Shown here: positions 33,442 through 44,498 of the stretch, one piece after another
Layout: the number at the start of each line of letters is the position of its first letter
Numbering within the stretch: the stretch's first letter is position 1
Source: Hemileia vastatrix
Taxonomy: Eukaryota; Basidiomycota; Pucciniomycetes; Pucciniales; Zaghouaniaceae
Length of the DNA stretch: 64,000 nt
Assembly: GCA_030280995.1 (NCBI GenBank)
Contig: JASXTE010000005.1
Coordinates: 36,598,203-36,662,202, forward strand
Reading direction: 5' to 3'
Made by a program: the position numbers and the translations under genes
Notes under the pieces: generated by a model
Seen by the model: the letters and a program-made list of their open reading frames with translations, nothing else
Told to the model about the DNA's origin: nothing
Database searches by the model: none

Positions 33442-33991
33442 TGATATGGCTTCTTCATGTTTAGATAATGGATTTTTGGATGAAGATGTTTCTTTAAGAT
33501 CTGCTGAAGGTCATAAAAAGTCTGTGTTGGACCTATTTCTCTTAGAGAAAGATGATTTTATGGGTGCTCCTTTAAGTTCAGAAGATGAATGCTTGGAGGA
33601 GGATGTTAATTTTGACATTATGGACTCTATTATGGAGGATCTTTTGGATTATCAGAGTTATTCTGAACTTAATGATGTAAAGCCTCATGAAAAAAATTCT
33701 CAATTTCTTCTTTCAAGTTCAGAGGATGGAAGAAGTGGTGAAAATCTCTCTATAGAAAGTTTGGATCTTCAGAATGATTATGTTTTGGATGTATGTTTGT
33801 TGGAGGAATATAATTCCAAGCTGATTCCCTCAAGATCTGAAGATGGTTTCTTGGGGGAAGATGATTCTTTTAGTGTTCTGGGTCCTGATTTTGAGGATTA
33901 TTTTAAATTTCAGAATAATTTTCTGATTGATGATTTGGAGTTAGAGACAGTAAACTCTCAGCTTCTTTCCTCAACTGGAGAAGTTTTATAG
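33428..33991 (+). CDS. D acidic internally repeated protein
   Basis: 188 codons, very rich in Asp, Glu, Ser and Leu. A loose unit of about 45-65 residues recurs: VLDLFLLEKDDF..LSSEDECLEEDVNFD, then FLLSSSEDGRSGENLSIESL, then VLDVCLLEEYNSKLIPSRSEDGFLGEDDSF, then IDDLELETVNSQLLSSTGE. It overlaps the gag end in another frame by 14 bp. No known domain. It could be the C-terminal half of a Gag polyprotein reached by frameshift, or a decayed repeat. Confidence 0.5.
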   Translation: MDVHDDMASSCLDNGFLDEDVSLRSAEGHKKSVLDLFLLEKDDFMGAPLSSEDECLEEDVNFDIMDSIMEDLLDYQSYSELNDVKPHEKNSQFLLSSSEDGRSGENLSIESLDLQNDYVLDVCLLEEYNSKLIPSRSEDGFLGEDDSFSVLGPDFEDYFKFQNNFLIDDLELETVNSQLLSSTGEVL

Positions 33992-35600
33992 AAAGGAGTA
34001 TAAAATTATTGATGCTGTAGATTGCTCTGTTTCAAAGGATATAGGGTGGATGGACACTGGGAATGAAATTGATGGTAAATTCAGTATATGGAGAAGGATG
34101 GGGATTTTGTTTGGAGTTCTGATTATGGGATATCAGAATTTAAAGAGGGGCTTAGCTTTTTGTAGCCCAGGGGGAAAGCCTATTGGGTTAAACCAGAAGG
34201 TTTCAAGAATCTGATTCCTCTGAAATGAGGATAGATGTCAGTGTGGGCTAGTATCTAAGTATGATTTAATATTAAATATTAATGGTCCTACTACTTATTT
34301 TTAAATGATTTAGTGATTAAACCTCAGGGGAAGACTAATAAAATAGTTATTCTCAATAAAAACTCACAATACTTGGATTTTATGCGTGCTAGTGGTGGAA
34401 AATAGAATAATAAAATATAGTTATAGCTTATATAAAGATAATATCAATTTAAAAATGATTTATAATATATTTATATATGATAATCATTGTTTTATAATGT
34501 TAATTTGAAGTGTAGTAAGTGATGTCCAATAACCAGTCAAATCCTCCCTTTCTTATACCAAAATCCACTGGAGTGCACAGACCTTCAATCCAGATGATGT
34601 CACTGCTATCCCTGGAAATTACAGCACTGTGAGGGGCCATCACCTCCCCATGGCGTTCACTTCAAGCAGTTTCAACACCAAGACCTCCAGTAAGAACCCT
34701 CCATCACAATTAATGATACCACAGACCCATACCATATATAGAATAAACAGATAAAAGTGGATACCATAAAGAAACAGGTAAAATAACTAATCCAAAAGGA
34801 ATAAAATGAAACCCAAAGCATATAAGGAAACAAATTAAATTTCCAAGCCCCCAATTACATCCCCAAGCATCCATATTAACCCAGTAATAAAATGCCAACC
34901 CATAAATCTGTGAAAATCCATCTAAGGAAGCAGATTAAGTTGTCCAAACTGGATATATGCGCCTGAAATAGGTGTATATGCTTGTGTAGGAGTTTTGAGT
35001 CCACTGAATAAGTCCATATGACTTAAAAAAGGCAGAAAAATAAAGTTTATAGGCTATTAAGAGGTTGAAACCCACTTGTAGACCTAAATATACATAATAT
35101 AACTACATATTTTGCTGAATATGAGGTTTATGTATACATATAAGCTTATGTATGTCTATAGTTACTTAATATAACTTAAGATAAGTATATTGTGACTCTA
35201 TTAACACCTTAATAAGTATTATTAGGCTATGGATAAACTATTTAAACTACTATAAGTTATATAAGAGTGTAATAATTATATATATATGTATTAGGGGGTG
35301 TCAGTTCTGGCAAATCCGCACTTACAAATCCGCACTTAAATTTGACCAAATCTGCACTTAAATAAGTGCGGATTTCCAAAACACACTAGCCCCAATACTG
35401 GTGGATTTCAAAATGAAATAAGTCACTTATTTCACTCAAATCCGCACTTTCTCAACCAAAAGTGCTGATTTCACCATCAAGTCCCATTTCACTGATTTGT
35501 CAGCATCATCCCATTCATACGCAGCACTCCGCAGAATAACACTTCATAACTCAAAACATCGTACATCACTTACATCTTCATATCATATCATATAAGAGTC

Positions 35601-36860
35601 ATGCCTTCCTCACTTTCAAATCATGATAAATTACATAAAGCAATGACTTTCATGGCGCTTGAACTGCTCTTGGACTCTGATTCCGATTCTGATCTAGAAG
35701 AAGATTTTGTCGTTTTATCAAAAATGGCCAGGAAACGTTACCTTCTTCCCAGAAAGCCTCAAGTACTTCATACCCCCAAGTACACCATCCAAACACTTCT
35801 TAACCTATCTACACCCAGTTTTAGACAGCTGTTCAGGACTTCTCAGGAATGTTTCCTTAAATTGCTTGAGCTTATTCAGGATCATCCCATATTTCACAAT
35901 AATTCTCAAAAAGAAGAAAGACATCCTTCAATTCAATTGGCCATCACACTATGTCGTTTGGGTTCAAATGGTAATGGAGCCGCTTTGAAACGTTTAGAAA
36001 ATGTCTTTGATTTAGGGTATGGTTCAGTTAACACTTATAACAAACGATGTATCACTGCCATCAACTCCTTGGAATCTCAACTTCTCACCTGGCCAACAAA
36101 AGAAGAGCGACTTGAATCATCTCAGGTTATGAAAGCAGAGGGCTTTCCAGGATGTATTGGTTTTGTTGATGGTACTACTATTCCTTTGAGCCAGAAACCT
36201 GCTCAAGGTGGAAACAATTACTTTGACCGTAAAAAGAGGTAGATTATTTTTAACTCCTTTCATCCTCCTTGAAACTAACACAAACAAATATATCTTCTTT
36301 ATAGATATTCAATTAACGTTCAGCTTATATGTGACGTAAACAAAAAATTTATATCATTCTTCGCTGGCTATCCTGGCTCATGTCATGACTCCTACGTCTT
36401 CCAAAGAATGCATATTTCAAATGAACCTGAAAAATTCTTTGATGAAAATCAGTATCTTCTTGCAGATTCTGCTTATGTGAATGGAAAGTATGTACTTCCT
36501 GCTTTTCGGGGAGCAGCTTCAGAAGACAGTCAAAATGCCAAATTCAACAATCATTTGGCAAAGTCAAGAGTCCGTATTGAACATTCTATTGGAATCTTGA
36601 AAGGCCGTTTTTCTAGTTTAAGGGAATTAAGAAGTCCTCTTAGAAATAAATCTGAAATGGAGGCGGTGATCAACCGGATTCTGTGTTGCACTATACTTCA
36701 TAACCTACTTGCTGACCTCAAAGATCAATGGTTAGAGCTGTATGAAGATGAACAAGTTGATTCACCTCCGACTATATCCAACACTTCTATTTCTCAATCA
36801 ACTAGTATAAGGGCGAAAATCCTTCCAATAACACTCCAACATTTTTCAACGCAATTTTAA
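35601..36860 (+). CDS. A PIF/Harbinger DDE transposase, 2 exons
   Basis: Exon 1 35601-36238, 66-bp intron GTAGAT...TATAG, exon 2 36305-36860; 397 residues, usual HARBI1-family length. The N-terminus is acidic/Ser-rich (LLLDSDSDSDLEEDF) then helical (FRQLFRTSQECFLKLLELIQ), LAITLCRLGSNGNGAALKR, FDLGYGSVNTYNKRC. DDE catalytic triad: GFVDGTTIPL (D), GYPGSCHDSYVFQ (D), RVRIEHSIGILKGRF (E). All three are present and the frame is open, so this copy may be active or recently so. ATG 35601 is the first in frame and starts the homology with C. Confidence 0.92.
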
Positions 36861-37375
36861 TTTTTTTCTCTTTCTCTTCAAATTATCAATTTGCATGTAT
36901 TATTCACTGAGAATGGTAAATTTTTTTGCATATTTTTTTGGTTTTTGAATTTGCTGTTAAAGTCTTATTTTTTTTTCTCTCTGTGTTTTCTTTCATCAAC
37001 TCAACATGAAATCGCATATTTTCAGCAAACGCATATTTTTTCAGTCACTCAAAGGTTGGGAAAGAGTTGGAAGGGAAGATTAAGGGTTCCAAGGCATTTT
37101 AAATGAAGAAAAGGGTCTGGGAGAGGTTGAGAGGGGTGAAATGGGGATCAAAAGAGGATGGCATACAATGGGGCTGGGAGGATAGCAAAAGGCATGGGGA
37201 GGGAAGACAAGCATGTGTTGATAGAATTGAAAGGGATGGAGATTGGTGCAAACAGAGTGTGAAAATAGGAGGATGAACTCTGTTCTTCGGGCGAAGAACA
37301 GAGTTCACTTCCATAAAATATTAGCTGAAACATAGTTTTCAATTCTGTAAAAACAGTTGTAAGTAATAGAAAAAG

Positions 37376-37477
37376 TCACTGATTTTTTTTATATGTAATC
37401 CTTGCTTTACGAGGAGACTTTTGTGACGAAGCAGATTTTTGAGTTACCCTTTGAGATTTGGAATGTCTGGGAGGCAT
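37376..37477 (-). pseudogene. SANT-gene N-terminal fragment, first of four copies
   Basis: 33 codons starting MPPRHSKSQ and rich in Ser/Lys/Arg. It corresponds in position and composition to the start of the SANT-like gene in C (MPRHPRSSQRQ). The rest of that gene is missing in A. Equivalent fragments occur in the other three units (unit 2 is cut just before its ATG by the MITE). Confidence 0.5.
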
Positions 37478-37815
37478 TATGAAACTGGCACATAACAAGA
37501 AAAAAGATTAAAAAGTAGAAGAAATAAGTAAAAAAGAATGTAAACATGCCTGGTCAAAATATTGAAAATGTTGGAGATTGGTGCAAACAGAATGTGAAAA
37601 TAGGAGGATGAACTCTGTTCTTCGGGCGAAGAACAGAGTTCACTTCCATAAAATATTAGCTGAAACATAGTTTTCAATTCCGTAAAAACAGTTGTAAGTA
37701 ATAGAAAAAGTCACTGATTTTTTTTATATGTAATCCTTGCTTTACGAGGAGACTTTTGTGACGAAGCAGATTTTTGAGTTACCTTTTGAGATTTGGAATG
37801 TCTGGGAGGCATTAT

Positions 37816-38054
37816 CACTACGCAATATAGGGGGTGGACTTGCTAGCAAGTCATCAACCTGAACTCAGATGGAACTAAGACTGAACTCATACTGAACTCT
37901 ACTTGAACACCCACCTATAACTGTTCTGCTGAGTGGTGTTCATCCCTGATTGTATGGTTCCTTTATCAATAGCTCAATGTGTGTTCAATCTGTGGTGAGT
38001 TTGGGTCCAAGGTTGCGGACTCGCTAGCAAGTCCGCCCCCCATATTGTGTGGTG
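37816..38054. mobile_element. CACTA-like MITE in the A array
   Basis: 239 bp with imperfect inverted ends CACTACGCAATATAGGGGG and (reverse complement) CACCACACAATATGGGGGG, followed by GGACTTGCTAGC in both. Flanked by TAT (37813-37815, 38055-38057); the other units show the empty site GCATTATGAAAC. No coding capacity. Confidence 0.88.
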
Positions 38055-39202
38055 TATGAAACTGGCACATAACAAGAAAAAAGATTAAAAAGTAGAAGAA
38101 ATAAGTAAAAAAGAATGTAAACATGCCTGGTCAAAATATTGAAAATGTTGGAGATTGGTGCAAACAGAATGTGAAAATAGGAGGATGAACTCTGTTCTTC
38201 GGGCGAAGAACAGAGTTCACTTCCATAAAATATTAGCTGAAACATAGTTTTCAATTCTGTAAAAACAGTTGTAAGTAATAGAAAAAGTCACTGATTTTAT
38301 TTATATGTAATCCTTGCTTTACGAGGAGACTTTTGTGATGAAGCAGATTTTTGAGTTACCCTTTGAGATTTGGAATGTCTGGGAGGCATTATGAAACTGG
38401 CACATAACAAGAAAAAAGATTAAAAAGTAGAAGAAATAAGTAAAAAAGAATGTAAACATGCCTGGTCAAAATATTGAAAATGTTGGAGATTGGTGCAAAC
38501 AGAATGTGAAAATAGGAGGATGAACTCTGTTCTTCGGGCGAAGAACAGAGTTCACTTCCATAAAATATTAGCTGAAACATAGTTTTCAATTCTGTAAAAA
38601 CAGTTGTAAGTAATAGAAAAAGTCACTGATTTTTTTTATATGTAATCCTTGCTTTACGAGGAGACTTTTGTGACGAAGCAGATTTTTGAGTTACCCTTTG
38701 AGATTTGGAATGTCTGGGAGGCATTATGAAACTGGCACATAACAAGAAAAAAGATTAAAAAGTAGAAGAAATAAGTAAAAAAGAATGTAAACATGCCTGG
38801 TCAAAATATTGAAAATGTCAGGAAGGGGTGTGTGCCGAGGATTGATGGGTAGGTAGTGAGGAAGGTCAGTGTGTCACATGTGACAGGGATGGGGTAAGAA
38901 AGGAAGGGATGTTTTGTGGCCAAAATGTGGTTGTGAAAAAAAACGGGAAAAAAGTGCTGATTTGAGGTCATAACTGACACCCTTTTTTGAAATAAGTGAC
39001 TTTTTTGCAAAATTTAAGTGCTGATTTGTAAGTGCTGATTTGGTTTGAAATCCGCACTTAATTTAAGTGCGGATTTGCCAGAACTGACACCCCCTATTAT
39101 AACCATATATATAAGTATTTTAACATTATTTTTAAGTAATAAGATTAATTTAATTAAGGTTTATTTATTTTAAAAATAAGAATTACTCAGTTGTGAAGAT
39201 AC

Positions 39203-39225
39203 CTAGGCTGACACTCCCTCACCCA
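39203..39225 (-). promoter_or_regulatory. X polypurine tract at 3' LTR junction
   Basis: On the minus strand TTTTTTGGGTGAGGGAG runs directly into TGTCAGCC of the LTR. It is the plus-strand primer site and fixes X on the minus strand. Confidence 0.75.
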
Positions 39226-39328
39226 AAAAACAATAAAAAAATGTTAAGACATTTTAATTAATAAGTAAGGAGAAAATAGAAAAAATAATTTTAAAATTTC
39301 TATGTTACATATACTGAATTAAACAGTA

Positions 39329-40644
39329 TTATTTGGATTTAAATTTTTCCAAGAGATTTTTAAGATCAGAGATTTCATTTTCTGGAATCCACCAGTCATA
39401 TTCACTTGGTTTATTTTTAAACTTTAATAGATACTCAACTCCCTTTTCTTTAGTAAGGTGTCTCTTTTTAAGTATCTTTTCAAGTTTTGCCTTTTCAACT
39501 ATTTCTCCAGGTTGCTGTTTATTCCTTCCTGATCTTCTTATAAATAAATCAGTATCATTAGAATGGTATGGTTTTATAAGAGAAATATGAAATACTGGAT
39601 GTTTTCTATCATATAGTGCATATAGAATAACTTCAACAGCATTGTTACCAACTATCCTTTTTACTAAAAATGGTCCAATGAATGGATCCTTCAATTTAAC
39701 ATTACCATTTATATTGACATTTAGTGTATCAATAAGGACTTCATCATCCTCTTTGAACATTTTTTCTTTATGGGCTTTATCCCATTTTTTCTTCTCATAC
39801 TCAAATGCTTTATTTATACATTCTTGAGCATGATTTCTGCATAATTCTTGCATATGAAGAAAAGATTTTGTACCTGGATGGATATCCAATCTAGGTAATG
39901 TATTGAGAGTTTTAGCAAGGGTATTAGGTACATAACCCAACCATAACTCAAATGGCTTTTTGCCAGTGACAGAATGTACTGTACAATTGTATGCAAATTC
40001 TAAACCTGGGATAAGGGTTACCCAATCATGAGTGAATTTGTCATTGTCTTTAAAGTCAAGACCAAAAGCACAATATAATCCTATCATATCTTCTAAAGTT
40101 TGTATCATTCTTTCTGCTAGCCCATAAGTTTGTGGATGGTGTGCTGTAGAAAGTTTTAATTGAAACCCTGAAACATCCATAAGTGATGTCCAGAACTCAG
40201 AAGTAAATTTAGGATCTCTGTCTGAGATTATTGCTTTGGGGAAACCTGCTATATTTAAAATTTGTGTCCACCATAAAAAAGCCAAGTTTTTTGCAGAAAC
40301 CTCTTTGTGGGTAGGAATAAATTTACACAGTTTTGTAAATCTATCTACAATTACCCAGCAGGAGTTATAACTCTTATGCCCTGCAATTGGAAAACCTGTA
40401 ACAAATTCTATGTTGAATATTTCCCATGGAGCTTTTGGTTGCTCAAATTGTTGTAATTAAGCAGATCTTTGCCTGTTAATATTTTAGATTTTTGACAAGA
40501 ATCACATGTCTCAACATATTTTTGATCATCATCAGACATGTTAATCCACCAAGCTGTATTTTTTACTCTGGTTAATGATTTATGGAAGTCAAAATGACCT
40601 GCTAATATATCATCATGACATATGATTAACATTAACTCCTTCAA
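39329..40644 (-). pseudogene. X integrase with chromodomain
   Basis: Zinc finger CHDDILAGHFDFHKSL...CDSCQKSK (40500-40640). After a stop near 40456 the core begins (IEFVTGFPIAG, where the usual first Asp is Glu), then IISDRDPKFTSEF (D) and TYGLAERMIQTLEDM (E). 39329-40285 is open for 318 codons: LEFAYNCTVHSVTGKKPFEL, VGNNAVEVILYALYDRKHPVFHISLIKPY, and a C-terminal chromodomain (LEKILKKRHLTKEKGVEYLL...YDWWIPENEI). Stop TAA at 39329. First catalytic Asp loss and the stop make it inactive. Confidence 0.9.
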
Positions 40645-40859
40645 TGAAGGGGGAATTACAATTACATTGCTTAATTTCTTCCTGTAATATATAAAACCAT
40701 CCTCAATGAAAAATTTTCTTTTTCTAATGCTTCTTTATATTTTTGTGGTTATGTTTTTATTAAAAAACTCATTGAAGCATTAGATGGATCATTTAATATT
40801 GTAGTAAGTTTACTCAAGTCAGGATCTGAAGCATAATTATCAAGAATTTACTGCATGAA

Positions 40860-42275
40860 TTCATCCTCAAGATCTACAATATAAATTCCATAAATTATAA
40901 TAATATCTGTTTCAGGAACATAAGCTGGATTATCATCATTATTGGGTAGAGGTACTCTAGATAAAAGATCTAAATTAGAGTGTAAGGTTCCTGCTCTATG
41001 TGTAATAGTCATCTGTCCTCTATATTATTGTACAGCTAATTTCCATCTAAACATATGTCTGTTAGAAGTTTTCATGTTTAAGAGTGACTTAACTGCATCA
41101 CAGTCAGTTATTAACTCAAATTTTTGGTCTTCCAGGTAATAATGTAGCTTCTCAAGAGCCCATAATACTGCCAAACATTCAAGTTGAGTAGCACCATATT
41201 TCAATTCACTACTTCTTAGAGTATGTGAAATATAGAAAATTACTACTTCTGAAATTTTTCCTTCAATAAGTTGTTTTTGATGCAAAGCAGCACCCAGACC
41301 AATAAAGCTTGCAGCTGTATAAGATGCAAAAGGCAATTGGAAATCTGGTAATCCCAAAATAGGAGCTCTCATCAAACAATCTTTCAACTTATCAAAAGCC
41401 TGTTGTCTTTCATTATTACAAATGAAAGCTTCTGATTTCCTTATCAGTGTGGTCAATGGTGCAGAAATTAATTGGTAGTTATTTATATATTGTCTATAAT
41501 AACCACACATACCATGAAAAGATTGTACATCCTTTACATGCTGAGGAATTCCAATATTCTTGATGGCAGCCATCTTATTTTGGTCTACACATATTTGTAA
41601 GCCAGATACAATATGACCAAGCACTTTTAAAGACTCAAACCCAAATTTAAATTTTTTTAATTCAAGGGTCATTTTTATTTCATCCATCTTTTGAAATACC
41701 TTCTTTAAATGGATTAAGTGTTCATCATATGTCTTAGAGAACACTATGATGTGATCAATGTATACCATTAACCATCCTTCAATCATTTCATTATGGAATG
41801 TTATATCCATCAACTTCTGAAATACTGAAGGAGCATTTTTTGCTACAAATGACATCCTGAAATATTTATATATTCCAATATGTGTTGTTATCAACAAAAA
41901 GTTCTGTGAATTCTTTTCTACAGGAATCTGACGGTACCCTTTATTTCCATCTAGGAAACTTATATATTTAGCACCTTTAAGGGTAGCATGTATAGAGGCA
42001 ATCCTTGACAAGGGATAAATATCATCCACTGTAAATGTATTTAATTTTCTATAATCACCGCACAGTCTTGCTTTGTCTTGTTCTTAAGAAATTAGCACTG
42101 GTGATATTACACAATATTTTGGTGTAGTCTCAACCTTTTCAAGAATGTTCATTTTTAATAACATCTTAAAATTTTCCTCTATGTCTTTCCTATTTATTGG
42201 TGAAGCAGGGTATTGTTTCTTTTTAAGACTAGCAGGTATATTATTCATATCACAGGTTAAAATAATTGTCACCAT
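40860..42275 (-). pseudogene. X reverse transcriptase-RNase H with mutated active site
   Basis: 41025-42029 open for 334 codons: YPLSRIASIHATLKGAKYIS, FRMSFVAKNAPSVFQKLMD, active-site box MVYIDHIIVFSK, LGHIVSG, FHGMCGYYRQYI, then RNase H ASYTAASFIGLGAAL, LKYGATQLECLAVLWAL, ITDCDAVKSLL. The box should be Y-I-D-D; the second Asp is His (GAT to CAT), which abolishes activity. Upstream 42084-42275 holds the RT start (SPINRKDIEENFKMLLKMNI) after one stop; downstream text after 41024 continues to about 40860 (tether LLSRVPLP). Confidence 0.9.
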
Positions 42276-43960
42276 TCAACGGATTATACCTAGTTTTCTC
42301 ATATAATCTTTGCTGAGTGAGTCTGAATTTAGAGCCTCCAAATTGTTTTTCAATTAGTTGTTTCCATTCAGCCCAAGAGTAATCTTTACCCTCACTCAAA
42401 ACAGCTTCAAACAATAATAAAGCAACACCCTTAAATAAAGAGATCAATTTAAATTTTATTTCTTCATCTGGTAACTTATATGAGAATTTTAAGTTGTCAA
42501 TTATTTGAATAAAATGTTGCCAATCAGAGCTGTATTTCCCATCATAAGTTGGGTACTGATCAATCTTTGGCCAGTTCTTCTGATTGGATTTAGTTTCACT
42601 AATATTAGGTAAATTCAATGACTCATTTACTCTGGATAAATGGTCTTGTATCTCCTCTTGCACGAATTTGTGACTTACATTTTTTTCTCAGACTTGACAC
42701 TACCACTAGATGATTTTACTTGTGGTGGTATGGAAAATGATTGAGATTCATTTTCGCCAATGAAAGGATTATTATTATACTGTGTATACTTATGATTATC
42801 CAGATTCATTAGTATATTAGAAGTTTCAATCTCAACTTTAGTTAATCTTTGTAACAGATTAGTGACACTCTGATTTGTTTGTGAAAAAGATAACTTAGTT
42901 CTTGATTCAAATCTTAATAAATGTGCTTCATAAAACTTTTCTAACTCACAGAATTTGTTTGAAAGTTCACTATATTTATTACTTAAATAATCATATTTAT
43001 AAATAATCATATTTAAGAGTTAGAGCCAAGTGTTCATTCTCTAATTCTTTATTTCTTGTTTCCAGTTGAGAAATGTTCAATTTCAAGGACAAAATTGTAT
43101 CACTTGTGAGCTTAATTGTCTGTTCCTCACACTCAGTAATTCAATTCCATAATTCTGAAACAATTCTATGGAAAGTTGTGTTATTATTAAAATACTCCAA
43201 GTCTTCTTTCTCAATTTTTTCACTGTTTTGTGAAATTCTCATCTCACTAATAAGTGGTGGAAACTGAGGGTTAACTGTATTATTATTATAAATAGTACTG
43301 TTGTTATTAACAAAAGATAAATCAGGTGTATCTACATCAAAACCTAATTGTCTTAAGTCCTCCTCAATTTTCTGTACAGATTTTACCTCAATTACATTAT
43401 CTATATTGTAATCATCAGTATTGTGTTCAATCTGAGAGGGTAATCTACTTACCACGGGATAGGAGCAAGCCCTGAATTTTGGCACTTTTACTTTCCTTTG
43501 TAGGGGTGAGCTGAGGCAGTCTGATGAGGGGGTGGATCCATGTTGCAATTGTGGCTTGACCACTGCTGGTGGAAGCAATCCCAAATTTATTTTTCTACCA
43601 AGAATTTTTCCTGAGAATGATGTGACCCTCCTTGGGTAGGTTTTTGTTGGCTTGGATGCCCTACCTTTAACTCTTCCAAGGTTTGATTCATCTGTTGGAA
43701 TCCCACCTTGCAGTTGTTTTGCAACTGCTCTACCTCCTTTAGCATGGTAGACTTTGATTCCTCTAGTTTCAGAACCTGTTTGGCCAGATGGGACAGTTGA
43801 TCCTACAGAGGAGTTGAAGTCTTTTTGATTTTTATCTTTTTTAGAAGGGTGTCCTTTTCTTCTATACTCATAGACTCTGGTTGTAGGTAGGATTGAACCT
43901 CCATGGTGATGTCCTGGAGCAATGTTTTTAGCTTTAGACCTGGTGTTATAAGCAGGTTTT
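42250..43960 (-). pseudogene. X Gag; nucleocapsid and protease deleted
   Basis: Minus strand: N-terminal basic region (YNTRSKAKNIAPG, about 43920-43960), 43141-43584 (acidic, Asn-rich, IEVKSVQKIEEDLRQLGFD), a coiled-coil part 42675-43010 (LSNKFCELEKFYEAHLLRF) and a capsid core 42250-42663 (KNWPKIDQYPTYDGKYSSDWQHF, WAEWKQLIEKQFGGSKFR). The frame runs from capsid straight into RT text within about 40 bp near 42260-42290, with no zinc knuckle or D-S/T-G protease between. Those parts are deleted. Confidence 0.78.
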
Positions 43961-44498
43961 TAACTTATATTGTTCTGTGAAGCATTCATTGTGTCTTAAA
44001 TAACAATTATTCAAGTCTACAAAAGGGAAAACCTATATGGTAATTAGTAGACAAAAAATATTAGCAATACAATTACTAATAAAAACACTGAAGCTTACCC
44101 TTAATTTATATCTTTATTTATTTAAATAAAATATAAGAAAAATTCAAAAAAATCTTTTAAAAATAAAATAATAAGTTCAACTAGACCTTTATAAGGGTGA
44201 ATAATTAGCTTACCAAGCTTTAACCAAATACCAATTTAATTGGGTGTTATATTAGTGACCAAATACCAAGTGAAATTGGGTTTATATTGGGTACAGTTAC
44301 TACCGTAAATACCTAATTTTTATTATAGAAAATTGGTAAAATTATTATAAGGGTTCTTTTCCTCAATCACTGAGTTATTATGAACTACTAATGTTCCGAA
44401 GAACCAAATATTTGGTTTATTTGAGATATACTAGAGTAAAAATCACGTCCTAAGGCTTATACTAAATAATAAGTAATAACTAAGGAAAGACCCCTAAT
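43961..44498. other. X leader between 5' LTR and gag
   Basis: AT-rich, no gene. No TGG tRNA primer site adjoins the LTR at 44498. Repeated words ACCAAATACCAA(T/G) occur at about 44222 and 44258. Confidence 0.5.

Larger units (their letters stand above)
37238..38818. repeat. Four-copy 335-bp tandem array in A carrying SANT-gene starts
   Basis: Units begin (GGAGATTGGTGCAAACAG) at 37238, 37573, 38150 and 38485, each 335 bp; the second is lengthened by a 239-bp MITE. Each unit holds a perfect hairpin with stem GAACTCTGTTCTTCG (37275-37306, 37610-37641, 38187-38218, 38522-38553). On the minus strand each unit encodes a 33-codon frame MPPRHSKSQRV...RITYKKNQ. Copies are almost identical, so the expansion is recent or homogenised. 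Confidence 0.93.
35293..39095 (+). mobile_element. A: PIF/Harbinger-like DNA transposon with full transposase
   Basis: 3803 bp. Long terminal inverted repeats start AGGGGGTGTCAGTTCTGG and include TTAAGTGCGGATTT. Flanked by ATT on both sides (35290-35292, 39096-39098). Comparison with the undisturbed LTR in X1 and in element X's other LTR (GTATTATAACC) proves a 3-bp duplication. It carries a two-exon transposase (+) and a four-copy array built from the start of a SANT-like gene (-). Confidence 0.93.
34236..39213 (-). repeat. X 3' LTR, split by element A
   Basis: LTR parts 34236-35292 and 39096-39213 (about 1.17 kb with one copy of the ATT duplication removed). Starts TGTCAG, ends CTGACA. Colinear with X1. 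Confidence 0.9.

Noticed and set aside
37477..38589. Four identical minus-strand frames starting MKTMFQLIFYGSEL
   Set aside because: They read through the hairpin and untranslated part of the 335-bp array; identity reflects DNA amplification, not protein selection.
37238..38818. Regular repeats with hairpins as a CRISPR array
   Set aside because: Units are 335 bp and contiguous without unique spacers, in a eukaryotic transposon.
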